Notes under the pieces: generated by a model
What the model was told of the DNA's origin: nothing
Seen by the model: only the letters and a program-made list of their open reading frames with translations
Database searches by the model: none
Shown: one piece after another, positions 1-5,186 of the stretch
Numbering within the stretch: the first letter of the stretch is position 1
How the letters are laid out: every line of letters starts with the position of its first letter
Made by a program: the position numbers and the translations under genes
NCBI GenBank assembly: GCA_021161165.1
Contig: JAGHBF010000022.1
Location: 1 to 5,186, forward strand
Length of the DNA: 5,186 nt
Source: Candidatus Aminicenantota bacterium
GTDB taxonomy: Bacteria; Acidobacteriota; Aminicenantia; S016-38
Direction of reading: 5' to 3'

Positions 1-10
1 ATATAGAATT

Positions 11-2677
11 ATGAGTAAGTGGTACAGTGTCACAGCAAAGAAAAGGATAAATATATCCACTTTATTCACATTGCTGTTGAACCTTTCTGATACTTTTGAT
101 CCTTATGCGGCTGATACAAAGCTTGAATCATCTCTCAATTACATATCCCAAAAGGCAGTCAAACTTTCTGCTGACTTGCTTTTAGATACACTTGAAACCC
201 ACTATAAATACAGACTTAAAGGGTTTCCTATAGATTTGTCCTATAACGAGCTTAAAGACGCTAAAAACAGGATTATAGACCTCAGTAAAAGGTTGACTCC
301 GTATACTAGCTCTAGAATCAGCATTAAAATAGAGGACTATCCACTACTCTATTCTTACAATACTCTTAAGAAGCTTTTTGTAGAAAAGGAGTTTCATGAA
401 AAAGGAAAAGAGATTTTTGAGACCTTCCTCTTGCTTGTCCCTTTTTTGATACTGAGTTCAAAAGCTTGGTTAGAGACGCTGAAAAAACACTATTATATGG
501 ATAATACAGAGAGTAAGGAAATATATGTCTTAAGTCGAGCCCTTGTGATTTTCTTTGCTTCATTAAAAAAAGCCATAGGTATGAAGAACTTTAAAACTGA
601 TGTGGCAAAGACATTAGCCCTCAGGAAAGCTTACATTGATAATGTTATAGACAGTATATTCCTTTTGGAGGAAGGAAAAATAGACATTCAATCCTCCCTG
701 AGAAAGCCATTAAGGGTAAAATCGTCTTATAGTAAGGAATATCTCTTTTCCTTAAAGAGGAACTTACACGAAGTTTTAACAGGTGGAATCAGTAAAAGAA
801 GAAAAAAATTGAAGCTTGCCACCCCTTACACTGAAAGTGAATATCCCTCTAAGCCAACCAGGCAGAAGGAGAGGGAGGCGGAATATAACGCAACAACAGA
901 GAAACTTTCTCCGTATATGGATGAATATTTCAAGGAAATCAGGAGTTCTTTTAAGATTCTGGATTTTTTAGATAGCAGATCTCCTACTGAACTTCTTATA
1001 AGCAAGATCATCAGTGAAATGAGTTTCATTATAAAGATAAAGGATGAAGAAGACTATGAAGATTACAGCTTCTTTGAAGAGGAGATTGTAGAAGACCAGA
1101 TAGTTGCAAAGGAAGGTGCAGATGTCTTTTATAAGTACATTTCCTCTTTCATGTACTGGAAGGAAAGCAAACTGACAGAAAGTGATGTATTGTTAACCGA
1201 GAAACAGCTAAAAACACTTTTTTTCCAACTAACTATGGCACTGTCTTCTTTAAATGCTGAGCGACAGACCAATACTACCAAGAGAAACCTTTTTGTTCTA
1301 ATGGTGCTTTTGGCTCTTTCTATAACTTCAGGGATAGACCCTGTGGTATTTGCCAGAAGTCTAAAAGCAGATTACACGGAAGGGCCGCTTTTTACCCCAG
1401 AGCTGAACATTATGTACAAAGAAGAAAGAAAAGAATTTTACGGTATAAAAGCAATATATTTCTTGAAGGAGCATAAAGCTCTAAAGGTAATATATTCCAG
1501 GCGCCATCCAAAAAAAATACCTGAACCCAAAGAGGAGTTTCAACAGACAGAAGACTTCTGGCTTGTTCCTGTGCCAAACTTTCTTTTGGGGCCATTGGAA
1601 AATATCCTTAAAGAGGGAGAACCTAGCATCACCATAAACGGCAATAAAGTAAAAGTGGAAAAACATTTTATAGAAAAGATTTTGGAAATCATTTCTAAAG
1701 AGATAGACCTGCCTTTTCCCGTTTCTTCTTCCATTCTAAGAAGAACATTTGTTTATATGCTATCCCAGAAGGATGCAAATCCACTTATAGCAAGTATGAT
1801 TTCTGGAGGGATTCCTCTTCAGCTTCATGCTCCTTTCTATTACATAAATGTGGATAGGGAAAAGATCTGGGACCTGCTTGTGATCTGGCAGAAGTTTCTT
1901 GCCGGCGACGTTGTAAAGGACGCATTCCCTAAACTATTCAAAGGAAGGTTAGGTAGTAGGCTATATCCCAGAGAAGATGCTCTCAGGGAAGATATACGAG
2001 CATGGTTCTCTGCCCTGCTCTGGAGCATTAAGAAAAGGTTTACCTCGCATCGGATTGAAATACATAAATTCCTGAGCCTATATTTGCTTCTGGCATTCAG
2101 CGGGGCAAGAATCGGGGAGATTTTGAAACTTGAATGGGAAGATATAGATTTTGACACGAAAACCGCATATATTAATGGAAAAAACAACTTGTTTTATATG
2201 GAGGAAAGATTAGTTCCCCTTTCTCCTTTAACGTATTATAGCCTTTTATCTTTGAAGAAACTCCTTGAAAAGAGAGGATTGCTGGAAAATAGAGTGTTTT
2301 ATAGAGAGACAGAACGTGGATTAGCAAGACGTGTTTCCTATAACTACTCCACTCTAAGGAGAGATGTTTCTGAAATGAAGGCATACCTGAGGAGGAGAAA
2401 GATAGCGGGTAAGTTTTTAGAAACAAACAGATTCCATATATTCAGACATTTCTTTATATCTAAGGCCCTGGAAATAAGCAACCCGGAAGATTTTGAAACG
2501 ATAGAGGCGATCGTAGGACACATCGGAGGAGCATCGGTATATCTATGGAAATACTCTACTTCCAACTTGAGAGAATTTCTTGAAAGAAGCCAGAAGATAC
2601 TAAATTCGTTGGAAAAAGAAGTCCTGGGCGCAAAACTCAGAGAAAAAATGCTGGAGTTTTTCGGAGACTATATATAA
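11..2677 (+). CDS. Large tyrosine recombinase with a degenerate plus an intact catalytic domain (888 aa)
   Basis: Predicted DNA strand-exchange enzyme of the tyrosine recombinase/phage integrase family. The intact catalytic domain spans about residues 650-860: Arg I in SGARIGE (R700, E703), probable beta-hairpin Lys in NGKNN (K724), HIFRH (H809, R812), VGH (H837) and nucleophile candidate Y848 in LWKYS, 11 residues after H837. Before it, about residues 390-615 repeat the same fold in decayed form: Arg I becomes D443, the HxxR His becomes S574 with R577 kept, GH becomes G599-G600, and tyrosines Y610/Y611 remain. Only about 35 residues separate the two folds, too few for a usual core-binding domain. 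Residues 1-390 are mostly helical in character and unassigned, with a basic patch near 261-268 and an acidic patch near 345-362. Typical integrases have 300-450 residues, so this is about double length. The start is uncertain: no ribosome-binding site is visible in the 10 upstream bases and the frame is open to the window edge. It is abutted by a second recombinase gene. Family call is strong; element type and target site are unknown. Confidence 0.88.
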   Translation: MSKWYSVTAKKRINISTLFTLLLNLSDTFDPYAADTKLESSLNYISQKAVKLSADLLLDTLETHYKYRLKGFPIDLSYNELKDAKNRIIDLSKRLTPYTSSRISIKIEDYPLLYSYNTLKKLFVEKEFHEKGKEIFETFLLLVPFLILSSKAWLETLKKHYYMDNTESKEIYVLSRALVIFFASLKKAIGMKNFKTDVAKTLALRKAYIDNVIDSIFLLEEGKIDIQSSLRKPLRVKSSYSKEYLFSLKRNLHEVLTGGISKRRKKLKLATPYTESEYPSKPTRQKEREAEYNATTEKLSPYMDEYFKEIRSSFKILDFLDSRSPTELLISKIISEMSFIIKIKDEEDYEDYSFFEEEIVEDQIVAKEGADVFYKYISSFMYWKESKLTESDVLLTEKQLKTLFFQLTMALSSLNAERQTNTTKRNLFVLMVLLALSITSGIDPVVFARSLKADYTEGPLFTPELNIMYKEERKEFYGIKAIYFLKEHKALKVIYSRRHPKKIPEPKEEFQQTEDFWLVPVPNFLLGPLENILKEGEPSITINGNKVKVEKHFIEKILEIISKEIDLPFPVSSSILRRTFVYMLSQKDANPLIASMISGGIPLQLHAPFYYINVDREKIWDLLVIWQKFLAGDVVKDAFPKLFKGRLGSRLYPREDALREDIRAWFSALLWSIKKRFTSHRIEIHKFLSLYLLLAFSGARIGEILKLEWEDIDFDTKTAYINGKNNLFYMEERLVPLSPLTYYSLLSLKKLLEKRGLLENRVFYRETERGLARRVSYNYSTLRRDVSEMKAYLRRRKIAGKFLETNRFHIFRHFFISKALEISNPEDFETIEAIVGHIGGASVYLWKYSTSNLREFLERSQKILNSLEKEVLGAKLREKMLEFFGDYI

Positions 2678-2680
2678 GTG
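2663..2680 (+). promoter_or_regulatory. Stop/start junction coupling the two recombinase genes
   Basis: The TAA stop of the first recombinase (2675-2677) is followed with zero spacing by the GTG start of the second (2678-2680). A weak ribosome-binding site, GGAG at 2663-2666, lies inside the first gene 11 bases before the GTG. Zero spacing, a rare start codon and a weak site together suggest that translation of the second gene depends on ribosomes terminating on the first, giving a fixed ratio of the two proteins. Coupling is inferred; the arrangement is read directly. Confidence 0.6.
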
Positions 2681-4924
2681 AGAGGAATAAAGAAAGACTC
2701 ACTCGAAGAATGCATCGAAAACCTTTTACAGGTAAGTAAAGCTGAAAAACAGAAGCTTTATTCTTTTTTGAGAGAAACCAATCTCTCTAAAGCGTTGAAA
2801 GAGTTTGGAACATCACCAATAGAAGAGGAATATTTCCTAAATAAAATAAACGAAGAGCTGCCTGTTTCTGTAAATCAAGAAACTCTTCGGTCTTTTTTGA
2901 GATGTATTGCCAGAGTGCTTGCTTCAAAAAAACACGACATTTCCTATTCATCTTTATTCTTTATAAAGGCAAGACAAAGAGACCTTGCTGTAAGACTAAG
3001 AATTAAACAAAGGTTGTTTCCTGCAAGCGAAATTTTCATAGACTGCCTCCGGAAAATGGAAAGGTTGGAGAAGGAACAGGATTATTGGGCGCTTCTTCTC
3101 ATATCCCTTCTCGTAAACACCCATCTTACATTTCAGGGGCTTTCCTCTGCCCTTTCTCAGTTAAAATGGGGTGATGTAGACTTAAAGAGAGGTGCCATAT
3201 ATTTTAGAGAAGAAGTTCGGAAGAGAAAATTTCCTCTTAGAGTATGGATAGACCCCATTTCTTTGGCAATTTTAGGAGGTTGGAAGAAGGCAGATAGGAA
3301 GGATAAAAGACACAAACCAGAAGAATTCGTTTTTCCTAAGGTTGCAGGGCTCAGTCAGCCAGGCCGAACTTATTATATTTCTATGTGGTTAAAAAGAATA
3401 TTTGAGAGAAAAATAACATTGAAGACAATAAAGGACTCTTCCAGGTTTTACTCTGCCCTTCTCTATTCATCTGATGTGGTTTCTTATCTTGGAGGGAAAA
3501 TTTATTCCCCTCCTTCTCCATTAGAGGATTTCGAAAGCGATAAACCCGAAGAGGAATCAACACAGAGTAAAGAAGAAGAAAGAAATCTGCCTGTGCTGGA
3601 TGTAGAAGTATTAGAGTGGGAAGAGGTATTTCAAGAAACGATAGAGAGAATTAGCGAGAAGCCCAGTGATGAACTTAATTTTATTAATAATTTTTATAAA
3701 CAGGTTCTTAAAGAAGTAATGAGATTTTTCCCGAAGAAAAAGGGCCCAAGGAGAAAGAAAGAAATCAAAGAAGCCTTTGAAGAGCTTAGAGAAAAAGTAA
3801 ACAACGAAAACCTATCAGAAGAGGTCAGGAAGAATACCCTTTATTTTTTAGACTTTGCTGAATATTCTCTTGAAACGAAGTGGAAAGAGGCTACCATAAG
3901 GTCGTATTTATCGCACCTTATTAGTATTCCTGTGGATTTCTGGTTTAGTGACTTTTCCCTGATAGATGAGGAGGACCTGGAGGAGATCTTTACAATATTC
4001 AGGACCATTTCTTCTCTCAGGAACTATAAGCCTGCACTTAAAGCCTTCTTTGATTTTCTTAGTGTGAAAAAAGGCTTGAAGGTAGAGATAAACTGGAAAG
4101 CACTTAAGACTAAAAAGGAAGTAAAACTTCCAGAACATTTTATAACAAGAGAAAAATTCTTACGGATATTAATGCATTTAAACCATAAGATACAAAAGAT
4201 CAGAAAGAGTGAAAATACCCAAGATGATACTTTTCCAAGAAGAAGCAAACTTTTTGCTCTTAGGGTTGCAGTTTACCTTGGATATAAAGCAGGACTCAGA
4301 ATTTCTGAGGTAACTAACCTTAAAATCAAAGATATTTGGTTTGAGGGAGATAAACTGTGGGTTTTTATAGAAAAAGGTAAGACTCACAGCGCAAAAAGGA
4401 GAGTTTGCATAAAATTCTACCCGGAAGAAATAGAATTCATTTTCAGGCTAAAAAAGTATAAAGAATACCTGAAAAGAGAACGTTTTGATTCCAATGATAG
4501 GTTTCTAATGATAATGCGAAGAGAAAAAGATAAGATCATAGGAGAATCTATATCATCAAATGTTCTCTCCACCGAATTTTCAAAAATTTGTGAAGAATTG
4601 GGGCTTGGTCCTTTGAGATTCCACTTATTGAGACATTCCTTTGCTTCACGATTGAGGGCTGTCGGCGTGCCGACAATGTATATTTTAAAAACAATGGGCC
4701 ACCTTTTACCAGAGGTAACATACAACCACTATATAAACAACCTTGACCTTATCCAGAGAGAAGAGCTTTACAGATTCTGGGAAAAAAATCCCCTTATTGA
4801 AAAACTTAAGTTCGCTCCCCTGCTCCGGGGCTTTGGTCTTGCAAGACAGAGCTTTTACGCTTGGGCAAAGAAGAATGGGAAATTACCTTCCTTTGAGGCT
4901 TTATTGGAATACTTGAGAAGTTAA
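2678..4924 (+). CDS. Large tandem-module tyrosine recombinase with C-terminal HTH-like tail (748 aa)
   Basis: Predicted tyrosine recombinase that probably acts with the protein of the gene before it. The C-terminal catalytic domain (about 487-690) is canonical: AGLRISE (R541, E544), GKTH (K568), HLLRH (H649, R652, H653), MGH (H675) and nucleophile Y685 in NHYIN, 10 residues after H675. A SAM-like core-binding domain precedes it (about 383-478; TIRSYLSHL, then LKAFFDFL). The N-terminal half looks like a second integrase unit: possible core-binding helices (about 1-115), then a degraded catalytic fold (about 135-280). That fold keeps the shape (LKWGDVDL, then a basic hairpin, DPISLAILGGW, EEFVFP, LGGK) but has no recognisable Arg I, HxxR, GH or nucleophilic Tyr. 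An acidic linker (283-302) and a basic segment (353-364) join the halves. Residues about 710-748 (GLARQSFYAWAKKNG core) resemble a helix-turn-helix. The GTG start is chosen because it directly follows the upstream TAA, has GGAG 11 bases upstream and gives the longest frame; no good ATG lies near it. Confidence 0.9.
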   Translation: MRGIKKDSLEECIENLLQVSKAEKQKLYSFLRETNLSKALKEFGTSPIEEEYFLNKINEELPVSVNQETLRSFLRCIARVLASKKHDISYSSLFFIKARQRDLAVRLRIKQRLFPASEIFIDCLRKMERLEKEQDYWALLLISLLVNTHLTFQGLSSALSQLKWGDVDLKRGAIYFREEVRKRKFPLRVWIDPISLAILGGWKKADRKDKRHKPEEFVFPKVAGLSQPGRTYYISMWLKRIFERKITLKTIKDSSRFYSALLYSSDVVSYLGGKIYSPPSPLEDFESDKPEEESTQSKEEERNLPVLDVEVLEWEEVFQETIERISEKPSDELNFINNFYKQVLKEVMRFFPKKKGPRRKKEIKEAFEELREKVNNENLSEEVRKNTLYFLDFAEYSLETKWKEATIRSYLSHLISIPVDFWFSDFSLIDEEDLEEIFTIFRTISSLRNYKPALKAFFDFLSVKKGLKVEINWKALKTKKEVKLPEHFITREKFLRILMHLNHKIQKIRKSENTQDDTFPRRSKLFALRVAVYLGYKAGLRISEVTNLKIKDIWFEGDKLWVFIEKGKTHSAKRRVCIKFYPEEIEFIFRLKKYKEYLKRERFDSNDRFLMIMRREKDKIIGESISSNVLSTEFSKICEELGLGPLRFHLLRHSFASRLRAVGVPTMYILKTMGHLLPEVTYNHYINNLDLIQREELYRFWEKNPLIEKLKFAPLLRGFGLARQSFYAWAKKNGKLPSFEALLEYLRS

Positions 4925-4963
4925 GAGTATATTCCCTTCTTGTGAGAGTTTATATACAAAAAA

Positions 4964-4984
4964 GATTAAGTTTTAATCATGATT
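4964..4984. repeat. Overlapping inverted repeats GATTAA-GTT-TTAATC and AATCATGATT
   Basis: GATTAA (4964-4969) and TTAATC (4973-4978) form a perfect 6-base inverted repeat with a 3-base centre. The right arm runs into AATCATGATT (4975-4984), a perfect 10-base palindrome. The plus strand has six A's just before (4958-4963), so read on the minus strand the first hairpin is followed by six T's, a weak terminator-like shape with an almost all-A/T stem. It could instead be a protein-binding or recombination site for the adjacent recombinases; which of these applies cannot be told from one copy. Confidence 0.4.
4966..4980 (-). other. Five-codon minus-strand micro-ORF behind a strong ribosome-binding site
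   Basis: On the minus strand GGGAGGAG (4992 down to 4985) is followed six bases after its GGAGG core by ATG (4980-4978), which reads Met-Ile-Lys-Thr and then TAA. A site this well placed is unusual for noise in an AT-rich gap. It could be the surviving 5' end of a gene cut off when the recombinase element arrived, a very short leader, or chance. Nothing shows that it is translated. Confidence 0.25.
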
Positions 4985-5080
4985 CTCCTCCCTATTAACT
5001 CTATCAAGTCCCTCGTTCGTTATTTTTAAAACATCCTCACAGAATTTTACTTAACGGCTGATGGATATTTGTTATCAAAT

Positions 5081-5106
5081 TGACCTGCTCCCCAAATTTT
5101 GGAAAA
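5081..5106 (+). repeat. Probable left terminal inverted repeat of the IS3-family element
   Basis: TGACCTGCTCCCC (5081-5093) followed by an A/T-rich part has the form of an IS3-family terminal repeat. It contains an internal dyad CCAAA-T-TTTGG (5092-5102), which might help transposase binding. The inner boundary is approximate because the partner repeat at the other end is not in the window. Confidence 0.6.
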
Positions 5107-5128
5107 AGTTTATGTTAGTATTTAAAAT
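5099..5128 (+). promoter_or_regulatory. Possible sigma70-type promoter for the IS transposase
   Basis: TTGGAA (5099-5104) and TAAAAT (5123-5128) are separated by 18 bases and lie just upstream of the OrfA ribosome-binding site. The -35 box overlaps the inner part of the terminal repeat, as is common in IS3 elements, where transposase binding can then dampen its own transcription. In sequence this AT-rich, such matches also occur by chance. Confidence 0.3.
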
Positions 5129-5134
5129 TAAAAC

Positions 5135-5147
5135 AAGGAGGTGAACG
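5135..5147 (+). promoter_or_regulatory. Strong ribosome-binding site for IS3 OrfA
   Basis: AAGGAGGTGA (5135-5144) is a near-perfect Shine-Dalgarno sequence; its GGAGG core ends six bases before the ATG at 5148. It fixes the OrfA start and contrasts with the weak or absent sites in front of the two recombinase genes. Confidence 0.8.
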
Positions 5148-5186
5148 ATGCCGAGAAAGAGATTCACAGTGGACCAGATTATCCGC
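5148..5186 (+). CDS. IS3-family transposase OrfA, N-terminus only (13 codons)
   Basis: The frame from ATG at 5148 reads MPRKRFTVDQIIR and continues past the window edge. This matches the characteristic start of IS3-family (IS407/IS2-like) OrfA proteins, in which a basic lead and an F-[ST]-x-[ED]-Q-I motif open the helix-turn-helix domain that binds the element's terminal repeats. The preceding IS3-type end and strong ribosome-binding site support the call. OrfA normally has about 90-110 residues and works with the downstream DDE-domain OrfB through programmed frameshifting. Whether this copy is intact cannot be judged. Confidence 0.78.
   Translation, partial: MPRKRFTVDQIIR

Larger units (their letters stand above)
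4925..5080. other. Intergenic stretch between recombinase pair and IS3 element
   Basis: These 156 AT-rich bases contain no long reading frame and no GC-rich hairpin with a T-run on the plus strand, so no clear terminator for the recombinase genes is visible. They hold the GATTAA/TTAATC inverted repeat and overlapping AATCATGATT palindrome near 4964-4984, a loosely spaced GTATAT (4927-4932)/ATATAC (4952-4957) pair, a strong minus-strand ribosome-binding-site-like stretch (4985-4992), and a short ATTTG/CAAAT hairpin (5067-5080) touching the IS end. If the recombinase genes belong to an element, its right end could lie here, but no terminal repeat can be proven without the left side. Confidence 0.5.
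5081..5186 (+). mobile_element. IS3-family insertion sequence, left end (cut by window edge)
   Basis: The element begins with TGACCTGCTCCCC at 5081. The 5'-TG start and C-rich run are typical of IS3-family ends, particularly the IS407/IS2-like groups. Sixty-seven bases in, a reading frame starts that matches the N-terminus of IS3-type OrfA. In this family OrfA and OrfB are usually joined by -1 frameshifting into the active DDE transposase; that part, the right terminal repeat and any target duplication lie beyond the window. The subgroup is a recall-based judgement. Confidence 0.75.

Noticed and set aside
396..449. 17-codon frame in another phase inside the first gene, preceded by AAGGAG five bases before its ATG
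   Set aside because: The ribosome-binding-like stretch is also the coding sequence for a Lys/Glu-rich part of the recombinase, so it arises easily by chance. The peptide has no recognisable feature.
1840..2187. A 115-codon minus-strand open frame, and other minus-strand frames of 60-102 codons across the window
   Set aside because: All lie opposite the two recombinase genes, whose motifs prove the plus strand is coding. Their translations are rich in Ser, Leu and Phe without any recognisable motif, as expected for antisense shadows.
4817..4830. CCCC-TGCTCC-GGGG hairpin near the end of the second gene, sharing CCTGCTCC with the IS end
   Set aside because: Four-base arms inside coding sequence and an 8-base match are within chance expectation, and there is no second supporting copy.
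11..4924. Naming the pair as a recombinase-in-trio element or as Tn554 TnpA/TnpB
   Set aside because: Only two genes are visible, both are much longer than members of those systems and carry extra dead folds, and no terminal repeats are seen. The comparison is used only as an analogy.
11..4924. XerC/XerD chromosome-dimer resolution pair
   Set aside because: Xer proteins are about 300 residues with a single catalytic fold. The large size, decayed folds and mobile setting do not fit a housekeeping role.
4925..4984. Plus-strand intrinsic terminator after the second recombinase gene
   Set aside because: The only clear hairpin has a nearly all-A/T stem and on the plus strand is preceded by A's rather than followed by a T-run.
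1..5186. CRISPR array, tRNA, rRNA or riboswitch
   Set aside because: No regularly spaced repeats, no cloverleaf-like block and no conserved RNA motif were seen. Nearly all of the window is protein-coding.

Overview
This AT-rich window holds two very long, same-strand genes that both encode tyrosine recombinase (phage-integrase-fold) proteins. They are followed by a 156-base intergenic stretch and then the left end of a bacterial IS3-family insertion sequence that runs off the window. Arginine is written mostly as AGA/AGG and ATA is common for isoleucine. With the lysine- and glutamate-rich proteins, this resembles AT-rich thermophilic bacteria, but nothing here fixes the taxon. The IS3-type element points to Bacteria. 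The whole window is accessory, mobile DNA with no housekeeping gene.

Layout: bases 11-2677 encode an 888-residue recombinase. Its last ~210 residues carry a full catalytic set (R700, K724, H809, R812, H837, Y848). In front of it lies a second integrase-like fold that has lost the first Arg and both His positions. The TAA stop is followed with no gap by the GTG start of a 748-residue recombinase (2678-4924). This protein is also built as a decayed integrase module followed by an intact one (R541, K568, H649, R652, H675, Y685), with a short helix-turn-helix-like tail. Bases 4925-5080 hold small inverted repeats and a strong ribosome-binding site on the minus strand leading to a five-codon dead end. 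From 5081 an IS3-type terminal repeat starts, and the first 13 codons of its OrfA transposase begin at 5148.

How they may work together (inference): the two genes are stop/start coupled, so the proteins are probably made together. Each carries one intact and one apparently dead recombinase fold, so one copy of each would bring four folds. Four is the number in a Cre/Xer-type synaptic tetramer, where only two subunits are active at a time. This looks like a recombinase-pair mobile element, comparable in logic to Tn554 TnpA/TnpB or recombinase-in-trio elements, but with unusually large two-fold proteins. A TAG at bases 4-6, just before the first gene, leaves room for a further upstream gene. 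The left end of the element is outside the window; the right end may lie in 4925-5080. The IS3 element looks like an independent, later insertion.
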